This document shows, one piece after another, positions 18,331-27,314 of a stretch of 64,000 nucleotides of DNA. The notes below the pieces were generated by a model, which was not told the DNA's origin, did not search any database, and saw only the letters and a program-made list of their open reading frames with translations. Source of the stretch: Phyllobacterium sp. T1293 (GTDB taxonomy: Bacteria; Pseudomonadota; Alphaproteobacteria; Rhizobiales; Rhizobiaceae); the NCBI RefSeq assembly GCF_020731415.2, contig NZ_CP088274.1:242501-306500 (forward strand). Reading direction: 5' to 3'. A program made the position numbers and the translations under genes. The stretch's first letter is position 1; every line of letters begins with the position of its first letter.

Positions 18331-18995
18331 GCGACCCCGCTCTGATCACGATTGAGATAGCGATGCAATGCGCCGATGGCGAGCGAAACCAGATAGGTCA
18401 GGCTGGCATAGGCGACGAGTAGCACCGCATAGATCTCGAAGGGCCGGAATGTATCCGAGGCGACAATCTTTGCTGAACCCGTCAATTCATTGAGTGTGAT
18501 GGTCGAAAGGATCGACGATGTCAGGATAAGATTGATGAAGACCGAGCCAAGCGGACGCACCGACGTTCTCAAGGCAATCGGCATCACGATCTTGCGGAAG
18601 ATGGTCGGTTTTGAAAGCCCGCTAACCTCGGCGGCTTCCAGAATGCCCGTATCAATCGAAAGAATGCCCGAACGGATCACATCCGACGTAAAAGCACCGC
18701 CCGCTATGGAGAGGGCAATGACGCCGGTGGCAAAAGCATCAAGATAAATGCCTATTTCCGGCAGGCCATAGAAGAAAAAGAACAGCTGGACGATAAACGG
18801 TATGTTCCGGAACAGATCCACATAGATATAGGCGATACGGGAAAGGATCGGCGAAGCTGATGTAACGAGCGCTGCAACGATCATGCCAATGCACAGGCTG
18901 CCAGCCAGCGCCAGAACGCAGGCTTCGGCCGTCAGAACCGCACCTTTCAGCAGAAAAGGAATATGCGGAGCCAGTATGGTCAGATCAAAAGTCAA
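18327..18995 (-). CDS. Polar amino-acid type ABC transporter permease, first gene of the operon
   Basis: 222 residues, HisM/GlnP family, with the loop EAAEVSGLSKPTIFRKIVMPIAL and several membrane helices. The start is a TTG at 18995 with GGA seven bases upstream; no ATG or GTG lies in a suitable place, and the N-terminus (TFDLTILAPHIPFLLKG) is of normal family length. The promoter and LacI-type operator lie 20-60 bases upstream. Confidence 0.87.
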   Translation of the reverse strand: MTFDLTILAPHIPFLLKGAVLTAEACVLALAGSLCIGMIVAALVTSASPILSRIAYIYVDLFRNIPFIVQLFFFFYGLPEIGIYLDAFATGVIALSIAGGAFTSDVIRSGILSIDTGILEAAEVSGLSKPTIFRKIVMPIALRTSVRPLGSVFINLILTSSILSTITLNELTGSAKIVASDTFRPFEIYAVLLVAYASLTYLVSLAIGALHRYLNRDQSGVA

Positions 18996-19014
18996 ATGGC
19001 AGTCCAGCGCAAAG

Positions 19015-19028
19015 TGAAACCGGTTTCA
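19015..19028. promoter_or_regulatory. LacI-type operator TGAAACCGGTTTCA
   Basis: Perfect 14-bp palindrome with the central CG and flanking AAAC/GTTT typical of LacI-family operators. It touches the last base of the promoter -10 and covers the expected transcription start, an ideal position for repression. Confidence 0.85.
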
Positions 19029-19056
19029 TTTTTGCCCATCAAGAGAAAGCTGTCAA
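19028..19056 (-). promoter_or_regulatory. Promoter of the ABC-hydrolase operon
   Basis: On the minus strand: -35 TTGACA (19051-19056, perfect), a 17-bp spacer, -10 AAAAAT (19028-19033, 4 of 6). The LacI palindrome follows immediately. Confidence 0.75.
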
Positions 19057-19086
19057 GCGGGTATACGTTCGTAGAAGGATTGATTG

Positions 19087-19425
19087 TTAGGAGAGAAACT
19101 CGGCGCGGTGTGGTGAGAAACTGTCGATCAGCCGTCCCTTTTCGAGCGCCTTGACCCCATGAATGAGATTGGATGGAACAATGAAGCTACCGCCCTGTTC
19201 CAGCACCTGGCTGACGCCGTCAATGGTGACTTCAAAGCGCCCTTCGGCAACATAACTCGCCTGAATATGCGGATGGGAATGGAGCGACCCAACGGCGTCC
19301 TTTTCGAACTGCACTTCAACCAGCATCATTTCGGGCAGGTAGGCCATAATCCGGCGGCTGACACCGGGCTCAGTCTTCGTCCATTCAGAAGCGTCTTTTG
19401 AAACAAACAGAATATCGTCAGCCAT
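19087..19425 (-). CDS. Small cupin-domain protein (KdgF-like)
   Basis: 112 residues, a single cupin barrel. Motif 1 LHSHPHIQASYVAEGRFEV supplies the metal-binding His and motif 2 follows as PSNLIHGVKA. The HSHPH...Q pattern resembles KdgF and related sugar-ring-opening cupins, so a role in handling an unsaturated or unstable sugar is possible but not shown. The start may be ATG 19425 (GGGA nine bases upstream) or ATG 19431. It follows the TIM-barrel gene at 19536 on the same strand and may be the last gene of the ugp-like operon, although a hairpin separates them. Confidence 0.75.
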   Translation of the reverse strand: MADDILFVSKDASEWTKTEPGVSRRIMAYLPEMMLVEVQFEKDAVGSLHSHPHIQASYVAEGRFEVTIDGVSQVLEQGGSFIVPSNLIHGVKALEKGRLIDSFSPHRAEFLS

Positions 19426-19501
19426 TCGCATAGTTCCCAACATCAACACATCGACCAAAAGTCGTATCTCGGTTTAGTCGACATTGTGAACGGAGGGAAG
19501 C

Positions 19502-19528
19502 GGCGCGGTCAAGCATATCGACCGCGCC
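19502..19528 (-). terminator. Hairpin between the TIM-barrel and cupin genes
   Basis: Perfect 9-bp GC-rich stem (GGCGCGGTC with GACCGCGCC, nine-base loop) just after the TIM-barrel stop. No T-run follows on the minus strand, so termination is doubtful; it may instead limit read-through to the cupin gene. Confidence 0.5.
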
Positions 19529-19535
19529 ACTGTTA

Positions 19536-20456
19536 TTATGCTGCCAGACGGCGGCTATTGGCGATCTCGGCCAGTTTTAAAGCGCGTTCGAGGCACTCGG
19601 CCTGTTCGTTTGCAAACCGTTCTCCGGTAATTTCCATAATCAGCATCGTATCCGGCAAGAAGGTCAGCTCTTCAAAGATTTCTTCCCACGGAATGTCACC
19701 CCACCCAATCGGCAGATGCAGATCGCCGATGCCAAGTGCCGTTGCTTCAGCAGGATGATAGAACTTGGTCATGCTGTAGGGGCGGCCAAAGCTGTCATGC
19801 ACATGCAGATGACCCGTAACAGGCGCCATGGCTTTGATCTGGTCGCGCCAGTCAAGACCAAGTCGTGTACTTTCAATATAGGCATGGCTGAAATCGATCA
19901 GGCCGCAGACATTGGCGCTGCCGATTGACCGCACCGTCTCACCAACCTGTGCGGGCGTCTGGCGATATTCTGCATCGGTGACAGCAAAGATGTTTTCCAG
20001 TGCGATCCGCACACCATATCCCTTGGCGATCTCAGCCATTTCCGCAAGCGTATCTCGCTCCATCTTGTCGAGATCGGCGATCCGCGACTGGGCTGGCATT
20101 TTGGCATTGCCACTATGATGCACGAGGATTCCAGCTTCAACGCGGTTGCAGAGTTCAAGCATCGCGCGAACAACGGCCTTCTGGTATTCTAGGTGCTCGC
20201 GGTCCATGAAGTTGGACACGATCTGGCCATGCACGCTGTAACGCAGGTCAAACTTGCTTGTGATTTCAGTCAGGCGTTCGGCGCGACCCGGAATAATCCG
20301 CCCACCGGAAATGATCTCTTCGCCATAAAGCGACAGTTCGGCGGCATTGGCGCCCAGATCAGCGATCGTGCGCAAAGCTTTCTCAAGCGTGTCAAAATTA
20401 CCGTTGCCGGTATAGGTGCAAAAGCCAACGGCAGAAATGTTTGAGTCCGAGCTCAT
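19536..20456 (-). CDS. Sugar phosphate isomerase/epimerase-like TIM-barrel protein
   Basis: 306 residues of the AP-endonuclease-2-like TIM-barrel superfamily. Candidate metal ligands are spaced as expected: Glu in IALENIFAV, Asp/His in GLIDFSHAY, His in GHLHVHDSFG, Glu in LIMEITGE. Substrate unknown. Start ATG 20456 has AAAGGA six bases upstream, and the in-frame ATG at 20471 is upstream of that site. It lies directly behind the ugpC-like gene (21-base gap) in the same operon, implying the importer brings in a sugar-like compound that this enzyme converts. Confidence 0.82.
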   Translation of the reverse strand: MSSDSNISAVGFCTYTGNGNFDTLEKALRTIADLGANAAELSLYGEEIISGGRIIPGRAERLTEITSKFDLRYSVHGQIVSNFMDREHLEYQKAVVRAMLELCNRVEAGILVHHSGNAKMPAQSRIADLDKMERDTLAEMAEIAKGYGVRIALENIFAVTDAEYRQTPAQVGETVRSIGSANVCGLIDFSHAYIESTRLGLDWRDQIKAMAPVTGHLHVHDSFGRPYSMTKFYHPAEATALGIGDLHLPIGWGDIPWEEIFEELTFLPDTMLIMEITGERFANEQAECLERALKLAEIANSRRLAA

Positions 20457-20477
20457 GTCTGGTCCTTTCAAGACGGG

Positions 20478-21599
20478 TTAAGCGGCTACCGTTTTCGCTG
20501 CGGGTTGGCGTATTGTGATCACGGCATCATCAAGACGCAAACCGCTTTCCAACGAAAACAGATGAATATGTTCAGAGGGCAATTGCAGGCCTGCAACCGC
20601 GCCCTGCTCAAAGAATTGGTCTTCCTCAACAGAGACCGCAAAGCTCATTCCGTCAATTTCGACATGCACGATACGGCCGGAGCCAAGCTCTTCAACAAAA
20701 TCGACATTTGCAGGAACGCTGTTGACCGTACCAGCCGGAACGAGACGGCAATGTTCAGGACGGATACCGACAGAAACGGTCGCACCCACATTCTTACCAC
20801 CCAGAACCGGATCAATCGCCTGCTTGATACCATCAAGCAGTACATGATCACCACTCGGTGCAATTGTCGTGTCGAAGAAGTTCATGGCAGGCGAACCTAT
20901 AAACGTTCCGACAAAGCGTGTGCGTGGCCGATGATAAATTTCAAGCGGTGTGCCGACCTGTTCCACATGGCCCTTGTTCATGACGATCAGTTTGTCGGCA
21001 AGCGTCATGGCCTCTACCTGATCGTGCGTGACAAAGACTGATGTCGCCGAAAGCCGCTTGTGCAGCCGTCGGATTTCCACCCGCATCTGGACACGCAGTT
21101 TTGCATCAAGATTGGACAAGGGTTCGTCGAACAGGAAAACTTTCGGCTCGCGAATGATGGCGCGCCCCATGGCAACACGCTGGCGCTGACCACCTGACAG
21201 CTGCGCCGGTTTGCGATCAAGCAGTTCTTCAAGGCCGACAATCTTGGCTGTTTCCGCAATGCGCCGGTCGCGTTCGGCACGCGGAACGCCAGCAACCTTC
21301 AACGCATAGCCGATATTGGCAGCAACATTCATATGCGGGTAGAGCGCATAATTCTGGAAAACCATCGAACAGCCGCGATCTCTCGGCTCAAGATTATTGA
21401 CCACTTTGCCATCGATCGAAATCTCGCCCGAGGTGATCTCTTCAAGACCAGCAATCATGCGCAGCAAGGTGGACTTGCCGCAACCGGATGGCCCGAGGAT
21501 GACAACGAATTCACCGGATTTGAAGTTCAGATCAACGCCGTGCAGAATCGGCGTGCTTCCATAGGTCTTGCGCACTTCTTTGATGCCAATTTCGGCCAT
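20478..21599 (-). CDS. ugpC: ABC transporter ATPase UgpC
   Basis: 373 residues. Walker [11 protein letters not shown]-loop FQNYALYPH, signature [14 protein letters not shown], Walker [22 protein letters not shown], then the C-terminal MalK/UgpC regulatory domain. Start ATG 21599 (MAEIGIKEV) has AGGA seven bases upstream; the longer open frame overlaps ugpE. Named for its place behind ugpBAE-like genes; the ATPase alone does not define the cargo. Confidence 0.87.
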   Translation of the reverse strand: MAEIGIKEVRKTYGSTPILHGVDLNFKSGEFVVILGPSGCGKSTLLRMIAGLEEITSGEISIDGKVVNNLEPRDRGCSMVFQNYALYPHMNVAANIGYALKVAGVPRAERDRRIAETAKIVGLEELLDRKPAQLSGGQRQRVAMGRAIIREPKVFLFDEPLSNLDAKLRVQMRVEIRRLHKRLSATSVFVTHDQVEAMTLADKLIVMNKGHVEQVGTPLEIYHRPRTRFVGTFIGSPAMNFFDTTIAPSGDHVLLDGIKQAIDPVLGGKNVGATVSVGIRPEHCRLVPAGTVNSVPANVDFVEELGSGRIVHVEIDGMSFAVSVEEDQFFEQGAVAGLQLPSEHIHLFSLESGLRLDDAVITIRQPAAKTVAA

Positions 21600-21610
21600 T
21601 GCTTTTTCCT

Positions 21611-22498
21611 TTATTTCTCTGTCGAGACCAGACCACGAACAAACCAGCGTTGCAGGACGGCGACGACGATAAGGGGCGGCAGCATGATAATAAGAGCGCC
21701 TGCCATGGAGACATTCCATTCGGGCAAGGCGTTGACGGATGGTACAAGCGCACGCATGGCAACCATGGCCGTCTGGTAGCTGACATCAGTGGTCATCAGC
21801 TTGGGCCAGAGATACTGGTTCCACGCATAGACGAACATGATCGTTGCCAATGCCAGCATATTGGTGCGCGAGAGTGGCAGCAGAATATCGAAGAAGAAGC
21901 GCAGAGGTCGCGCACCATCCATCTTGGCGGCTTCCGCCAATTCATCGGGAAGCGTCATGTAGAATTGCCGATAGAGGAATGTGCCTGTCGCTGTTGCAAT
22001 CAGCGGAAGGACCAGACCGGAATAGGAGTTCAGGAGATTCCACTGCAACGAGAGTTCAATGCCGGTAACAGTCTGGATGATCCAGCGAACCGGTTCAAAC
22101 ACATCAGCAGCGATGTTGTAGGTGGGGATCATGCGCACTTCGAGCGGCAGCATCAGCGTCATGAAAACCATCCAGAAGAAGACGTGACGCAGCGGGCTCT
22201 TGAAATACACAATGGCAAAGGCACTCAACGCTGCCAAAGCTATTTTGCCTGTCATGACGAGCAGGGATGTAATGAGACTGTTGAGCAATGCCGGACCGAG
22301 ATTGGCACGATCCCATGCGGCGTGAACATTTTTGAGAAAGTCACCGCCGGGTGTCATGTTGAACGGCACAGCCGTGACCTCTTGCAGGGACTGCGTCGCG
22401 GCCGTGAAGATCATCCAGAATGGCCCAAGAATAAGGACCAATCCCAATATCATGATGAAGTAGGTGATGGCGTTGAGTATGGGGGTGCGTTCGATCAT
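21611..22498 (-). CDS. ugpE: ABC transporter permease UgpE
   Basis: 295 residues starting MIERTP. From memory, long stretches align with E. coli Ugp[75 protein letters not shown] at the C-terminus. It is the inner-membrane permease of a glycerol-3-phosphate-type importer. The upstream frame to 22603 overlaps ugpA and is rejected. Eleven bases separate it from ugpC. Confidence 0.88.
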   Translation of the reverse strand: MIERTPILNAITYFIMILGLVLILGPFWMIFTAATQSLQEVTAVPFNMTPGGDFLKNVHAAWDRANLGPALLNSLITSLLVMTGKIALAALSAFAIVYFKSPLRHVFFWMVFMTLMLPLEVRMIPTYNIAADVFEPVRWIIQTVTGIELSLQWNLLNSYSGLVLPLIATATGTFLYRQFYMTLPDELAEAAKMDGARPLRFFFDILLPLSRTNMLALATIMFVYAWNQYLWPKLMTTDVSYQTAMVAMRALVPSVNALPEWNVSMAGALIIMLPPLIVVAVLQRWFVRGLVSTEK

Positions 22499-22508
22499 CG
22501 CCGTAATC

Positions 22509-23405
22509 CTACTTGTAATGCACGCGCCGCTCGACAAAGCGGAACTGGATGAACGTAAACACCATAATGAGCGCGATGAGGACGAGGCTCTGCGCCGCCG
22601 CACCGGAATAGTTCAGGCCGCGGAAGGCCTCGCTGACGATGCGGTAGACCATGACGTCAGTCGCCTTGTTCGGCCCGCCTTCCGTGGTCAGATCGACAAT
22701 ACCGAACGTATCTGGGCCAACGAAACTCTCGGTCAGATTAAGGACGAGAAGAAAGAACAGGGTCGGAGCCAGCAGCGGAATCTGGATATCAAGCGCGCGG
22801 CGAACCGGTCCTGAGCCATCCATGGACGAGGCTTCAAGCAGACTGCGCGGTATGGATTGCAGACCGGCGGTCATGAAAATGAAATTGTAGCCAATCCATT
22901 TCCACGCAAAACAGATGATGATGAGGATCATCGCGTGGCTGCCATATTTAGCGGGATTCCAAAGATCGGGCGACCATGTATTCACCACTGCAATTAGCCC
23001 GCTTTCCGGCGCAAAGATGAAGCGGAAAGCCAAACCCACGGCGGGCGCGGCAATTGCATAAGGCCAGATGTAGAAAAAGCGAAAAAGACCCGATCCCTTC
23101 AACTGGCGGTCAACGCAGATCGCCAGAACAAAAGCAATCAGCATCGACAACCCGGTTGCGGTGAATGCAAAGAACAGGCTGAGTGAAACGGAACGCCAAT
23201 ATTCACTATCGGCAAAAACATCGCGGAAATTGTCGAGGCCAACAAAGAGACGTTCGCCAGCACCACCAAAGGCAGGTTCCAGCGTAAATGCCCAGTTGAA
23301 AACCGATATGGCCGGCCAGTAAAAAAAGAACAAAATGAGCAGGAGTTGCGGCAAGGCAAAAAGGAGGGGCAACCACCAGCTTTTGAAAACAGCGCGCTTG
23401 TTCAT
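22509..23405 (-). CDS. ugpA: ABC transporter permease UgpA
   Basis: 298 residues, MalF/UgpA permease with six membrane segments and EAA loop LLEASSMDGSGPVRRALDIQIPLLAP. It matches E. coli UgpA in GLQSIPRSLLEA, FFLLVLNL and the end QFRFVERRVHYK. Start at ATG 23405 gives an N-terminus like E. coli UgpA; a TTG at 23417 has AGG five bases upstream and cannot be excluded. It is separated from ugpB by a hairpin. Confidence 0.88.
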   Translation of the reverse strand: MNKRAVFKSWWLPLLFALPQLLLILFFFYWPAISVFNWAFTLEPAFGGAGERLFVGLDNFRDVFADSEYWRSVSLSLFFAFTATGLSMLIAFVLAICVDRQLKGSGLFRFFYIWPYAIAAPAVGLAFRFIFAPESGLIAVVNTWSPDLWNPAKYGSHAMILIIICFAWKWIGYNFIFMTAGLQSIPRSLLEASSMDGSGPVRRALDIQIPLLAPTLFFLLVLNLTESFVGPDTFGIVDLTTEGGPNKATDVMVYRIVSEAFRGLNYSGAAAQSLVLIALIMVFTFIQFRFVERRVHYK

Positions 23406-23438
23406 GAGATTAATCAATTCTGCCTATGGGCGAAAATG

Positions 23439-23472
23439 AAATGGCCCGGTGCAGCGATGCTCCGGACCATTT
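23439..23472 (-). terminator. Hairpin between ugpB and ugpA
   Basis: 11-bp stem with one G-T pair (arms 23439-23449 and 23462-23472) and a 12-base loop, 12 bases after the ugpB stop on the minus strand, followed by CATTTTCG. Probably partial termination or 3' protection of ugpB mRNA. Confidence 0.65.
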
Positions 23473-23484
23473 GAAAGCCTGTAA

Positions 23485-24828
23485 TTAGTTCAGTGCTTTA
23501 CCGGCATAGGTCTTTTCAAAACGGCGCAGAATGACATTGCCACGCTCAACTGCCTGGTCGAGACCAGCCTGAACAGTCAGCTTGCCAAAGAAGATGCCTT
23601 CCATTGCATCGGAGATTTCCTTGCGGATCTGCGGGAAGCCACCAAGACGGATGCCACGGGTATTGGCTGATGTTGGCGTGAATGTCAGGCTGGCAATCGC
23701 CTTTTCACGGCCTTTAAAGGCTGGCTGGTCATAAAAGCCCTTGGCTTTCATGGCTTCAAAACCTGTCTTGGTAACAGGAATATAGCCTGTCACTGTCGAC
23801 CACCATTCAACCATGTCAGGCTGGGCGATGAAGTTCAGGAACGCGGCAGCGCCCTTATATTCAGCTTCCGGACGGTTGTTCAGAACCCAAAGCGATGCGC
23901 CGCCAACCATTGAGTTCTGGCGGGCTGTGCCCTTCCAGACCGGAAGCATGGTGACGTCCCACTTTGCACCCTGCTTGATCGTCTTGCCGATGGTGCCGTG
24001 ATCGGCAATCGAGGATTGGATCATCTGGCAGGTTTCGGATGTGAAGGCCGGAACAACGTCCATGCCGAGCTGCTTGGTCTTGACCACGAACAGCCCTTCA
24101 TCCGTCATCTTCTTGAAGAATGTCAGCTGGTCGACCAGTTTGGTCTTGTTGAGCATCAGTTCTGTATCAAGCCCGTCATAGCCATTGTTCTTGGTGGCAA
24201 TAGGCTGGTTGTGAATGGCGGAAAACTGTTCGACGGTTGCCCAGCTGTCAAAGCTGAAGCCGAATGGGCAGGCATAACCGGCAGCTTTCAACTTGCGAGC
24301 AGCCGCCTCAACATCTTCCCACGTTTCCGGCGCATTCTGGATGCCTGCTTTGGTGAAGGCGTCAACATTGTAATAGAACATTGCAGTGGAGGAATTGAAC
24401 GGGAATGAGTTCAACTCGCCCTTTGCAGTGGCGTAATAATTGGCGATGCCCGGAAAATAATTGCTCCAGTCGATCTTATAGCCATTGTCTTCCATCAGCT
24501 TCTTGGCTGGGACGAAAGCGCCTGACAGCATCAGGTCCAACGTGCCGCCATCGAATACCTGCACGACAGCTGGGTGCTTCTTGGCGCGGTAGGCGGCAAT
24601 GGCATTCTGGACGGTTTCAGGATAGCCATTCTGGCTGGTGCAGACGATTTCAAAATTGGCCTGCGAGTCATTGAACTTCTTGCAGGCGTCCTGCACGCGT
24701 TCGCCGAGATCACCGCTGAGGCCATACCAGAATTCAAACTTGACCTTTTCGGCCATCGCCGGCGTCGCGCTAAAGCCAGCGACCAACAGCCCTGCGGCCA
24801 ACCCTATTTTCGCACCAAAACCCTGCAT
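23485..24828 (-). CDS. ugpB: UgpB-like ABC transporter substrate-binding protein
   Basis: 447 residues. Signal peptide ends TPAMAE; the mature start VKFEFWYGLSGDLGERVQDAC and later FNSSTAMFYYN, KNNGYDGLD, MVGGASLWVLNN, TGYIPVT, GIRLGGFPQIRKEI and AVERGNVILRRFEKT parallel E. coli UgpB. GGGGG lies five bases before the ATG. In E. coli UgpB binds sn-glycerol-3-phosphate and its diesters. Here no ugpQ follows; instead a TIM-barrel isomerase and a cupin do, so the real ligand may differ. First gene of the operon. Confidence 0.85.
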   Translation of the reverse strand: MQGFGAKIGLAAGLLVAGFSATPAMAEKVKFEFWYGLSGDLGERVQDACKKFNDSQANFEIVCTSQNGYPETVQNAIAAYRAKKHPAVVQVFDGGTLDLMLSGAFVPAKKLMEDNGYKIDWSNYFPGIANYYATAKGELNSFPFNSSTAMFYYNVDAFTKAGIQNAPETWEDVEAAARKLKAAGYACPFGFSFDSWATVEQFSAIHNQPIATKNNGYDGLDTELMLNKTKLVDQLTFFKKMTDEGLFVVKTKQLGMDVVPAFTSETCQMIQSSIADHGTIGKTIKQGAKWDVTMLPVWKGTARQNSMVGGASLWVLNNRPEAEYKGAAAFLNFIAQPDMVEWWSTVTGYIPVTKTGFEAMKAKGFYDQPAFKGREKAIASLTFTPTSANTRGIRLGGFPQIRKEISDAMEGIFFGKLTVQAGLDQAVERGNVILRRFEKTYAGKALN

Positions 24829-24927
24829 TAAAGCCCCCTGAATACGGCAATTGAGAAAATGATCTCGGGGCAGTTCTGGACAATTCCAGCTGCCTCGCTC
24901 GCATTCAACTCTGAACGGGCTGTGTGA

Positions 24928-24963
24928 AAGTTTGATCGAACTTAGACGAAACTATTATGACAA
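24928..24963 (-). promoter_or_regulatory. Candidate ugpB promoter with near-palindrome at the -10
   Basis: On the minus strand TTGTCA (24958-24963) is followed 17 bases later by a weak -10 TTCGAT (24935-24940). The -10 lies within a 16-bp near-palindrome, AAGTTTGATCGAACTT (24928-24943), symmetric at 7 of 8 pairs. The motif resembles no regulator site I can name. Confidence 0.4.
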
Positions 24964-25016
24964 TTGTTCAGCCTGGCCGTGTGGGCCAGATTGAATGGCG
25001 GGCGAGAAGTCGCTGG

Positions 25017-26174
25017 CTACAGCAAGCCCCGCGCCGCAAGATTGCGCATAAGCGCCGACGTGCCAAAGGTCCATTCGGGACATTCAGTTGACAACCGCAC
25101 CGTATTGGTAAGCGCACCCAATTGCGGGTTCGATATGGTCACGACATCGCCGATCTTATGGGTGAACCCCTGCCCCGGTGTGTCACGGTCTTCAACCGGT
25201 GCAAAGAGCGTTCCCATGAACAGCATGAACCCATCGGGATACTGATGATGACGACCGGTGGTTTGCGCAACCAGATCCAACGGATCGCGGCTGATCTCCC
25301 GCATGGTGCTGCTGCCCCTGAGAACATAACCATCCTTGCCCTCAACCATGAGATCAAGATCGGCATTGCGTACATCATCTATGGAATAGGTCTCGTCAAA
25401 AAGCCGGATGAATGGGCCAATGGAGGATGAGGCATTGTTGTCCTTGGCCTTGCCAAGCAGCAGGGCAGAACGACCTTCGACATCGCGTAGATTCACATCA
25501 TTGCCAAGTGTTGCACCCTTCACCTTACCCTTGCTGTTGACGGCAAGGACGATCTCCGGCTCCGGATTGTTCCAGCTCGATATGGGATGCAGGCCAACCG
25601 CCGCGCCCCAGCCGACCGATGAGAGCACCTGCGCTTTGGAAAACACTTCCGCATCCGGGCCGATGCCGACCTCCAGATATTGCGACCAGACACCCTCCTC
25701 TATCAAGGCAGCCTTGACTTTGGCGGCCTCTGGCGAACCGGCTTTGAGGTCCCTCAAACTATCGCCAATGATCGGCATCACGCGTTCGCGAATCTTGAGC
25801 GCAAGCGCGGGATTGCCCGCCGCCTTTTCCTCAATAACGCGTTCGATCATGGAGCGGGCAAAAGTGACACCACAGGCTTTCACTGCCTGAAGATCACACG
25901 GCGCGAGCAGCCGAAGCCGCGATGCATCCCCCTCGCTTTCGACAGATGCCCCGAAAATCTCGTCCAACGATCCCAGCTTCGCACCATCTTGCGCTTTCGC
26001 GTAAGCAGCCGGGTCTTCCAGTTCCAGAAGATCGCGCATGGTTGCAACCTCCTTGGATGTAATGTCGAACAGAACTCCATCGCGGATCACAACGATTGAG
26101 GGACCCTGCACATCAGGGCGCCAGACACGGCCAGCAAATGTTCCGGTCTTGAAAGTCTCTGTCGATGTGGTCAC
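25017..26174 (-). CDS. xylX: 2-keto-3-deoxy-D-xylonate dehydratase-like FAH-family protein (XylX-like)
   Basis: 385 residues, FAH superfamily. It closely resembles Caulobacter XylX as I recall it over long blocks: VTFARSMIERVIEEKAAG, WSQYLEVGIGPDAEVF, SWNNPEPEIVL, LGNDVNLRDVEGRSALLL, KAKDNNASSSIGPFIRLFDE, HQYPDGFMLFMGT, RDTPGQGFTHKIGD. XylX converts 2-keto-3-deoxy-D-xylonate to 2-oxoglutarate semialdehyde in the Weimberg pathway; a related sugar acid is possible. Start is GTG 26174, eight bases after AGGAG; the longer frame to 26213 lacks a site. Last gene of the operon beginning with the DapA-family aldolase. Confidence 0.82.
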   Translation of the reverse strand: MTTSTETFKTGTFAGRVWRPDVQGPSIVVIRDGVLFDITSKEVATMRDLLELEDPAAYAKAQDGAKLGSLDEIFGASVESEGDASRLRLLAPCDLQAVKACGVTFARSMIERVIEEKAAGNPALALKIRERVMPIIGDSLRDLKAGSPEAAKVKAALIEEGVWSQYLEVGIGPDAEVFSKAQVLSSVGWGAAVGLHPISSWNNPEPEIVLAVNSKGKVKGATLGNDVNLRDVEGRSALLLGKAKDNNASSSIGPFIRLFDETYSIDDVRNADLDLMVEGKDGYVLRGSSTMREISRDPLDLVAQTTGRHHQYPDGFMLFMGTLFAPVEDRDTPGQGFTHKIGDVVTISNPQLGALTNTVRLSTECPEWTFGTSALMRNLAARGLL

Positions 26175-26209
26175 GGGCAATGCTCCTGGAAGTCTTGGTA
26201 TTATGGTGA

Positions 26210-27286
26210 TCAATGCGTGGCAGTTTTACTGGCGAGACGCTTTCCACTCGCGCCATCAAACAGATGGCTGTGAGCAGGATCAATCCCTATATGAATTCTG
26301 TCGCCTGATTTTATCGAGAGCCGCTCGCGGAAGAGGCACATGATCTCCTGATCGCCCAATTTGCCGACCACCATGATTTCCGATCCAGTTGGTTCGACAA
26401 CACTGACGTCGACGGGAATGCCACCTTCCGCAATTTTTATGTGTTCGGGACGTACGCCATAGATCACTTCACCCGATCCTGCCGACTGAATCGTTTGCGG
26501 TACAGGCAGCTTGATCACCTCCACCGTTTGAAACTGGCTTGCTCCGGCCAGACTGCCCCGGATGAAATTCATCGACGGTGATCCGATAAACCCGGCAACA
26601 AACAGATTGGCCGGATAGTCGTAGAGGTCGAGCGGCGTACCGATCTGTTCAACCAGACCATCCTTCATCACAACGATCTTGTCCGCCATGGTCATGGCCT
26701 CAATCTGATCGTGGGTCACGTAGACAATAGTCGTCCCGAGCCGCTGGTGCAGTCCCTTGATTTCGCTGCGCATCTGCACCCGCAGTTTGGCATCAAGATT
26801 GGAAAGTGGCTCATCAAACAGGAAGACCTGCGGATCGCGGACAATGGCACGGCCCATGGCAACACGCTGCCGCTGACCGCCTGACAATTGCCGGGGAAAC
26901 CGGTCGAGCAGTTTTTCAAGACCAAGGATTTCCGCCGCGCGGCCAACCCTGCTTTCCTTTTCCTGCTTCGGCGCATTCTTGAGCATGAGCGCGAAGCCCA
27001 TATTGTCGGCAACAGTCATATGCGGATAGAGCGCATAATTCTGGAATACCATGGCAATGTCGCGTTCCTTGGCAGGCAGATCGTTGACCACGCGACTGCC
27101 AATCGCAATCTCGCCTGTGGTGATCTCTTCAAGCCCTGCGATCATGCGCAGCAACGTCGATTTTCCGCAGCCCGAGGGTCCAACGAGAATAACGAATTCG
27201 CCATCTTCAATATCGACGGAGACACCGTGCATTACATTGACAGTACCATATTTCTTGGTGACATCCTTGATCGAGACCGAAGCCAT
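26210..27286 (-). CDS. CUT1 sugar ABC transporter ATPase (UgpC/MalK type)
   Basis: 358 residues. Walker [54 protein letters not shown], with a C-terminal regulatory domain (GVRPEHIKI). Start ATG 27286 (MASVSIKDV) lies six bases after GGGAG. It serves the importer formed by the next three genes upstream and precedes the xylX-like gene by 35 bases. Confidence 0.92.
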   Translation of the reverse strand: MASVSIKDVTKKYGTVNVMHGVSVDIEDGEFVILVGPSGCGKSTLLRMIAGLEEITTGEIAIGSRVVNDLPAKERDIAMVFQNYALYPHMTVADNMGFALMLKNAPKQEKESRVGRAAEILGLEKLLDRFPRQLSGGQRQRVAMGRAIVRDPQVFLFDEPLSNLDAKLRVQMRSEIKGLHQRLGTTIVYVTHDQIEAMTMADKIVVMKDGLVEQIGTPLDLYDYPANLFVAGFIGSPSMNFIRGSLAGASQFQTVEVIKLPVPQTIQSAGSGEVIYGVRPEHIKIAEGGIPVDVSVVEPTGSEIMVVGKLGDQEIMCLFRERLSIKSGDRIHIGIDPAHSHLFDGASGKRLASKTATH

Positions 27287-27314
27287 CACGTTCTCCCTGT
27301 TCCCTAATATTATA

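Noticed and set aside
21599..22552. 317-codon plus-strand frame opposite ugpE
   Set aside because: Composition (Gln/His/Arg/Cys-rich) is that of an antisense shadow; ugpE is certain.
27303..27314. TAATATTATA near the end of a permease gene as a third copy of the chvE-type operator
   Set aside because: Only part of the palindrome is present and it lies between two genes of one operon, not at a promoter.
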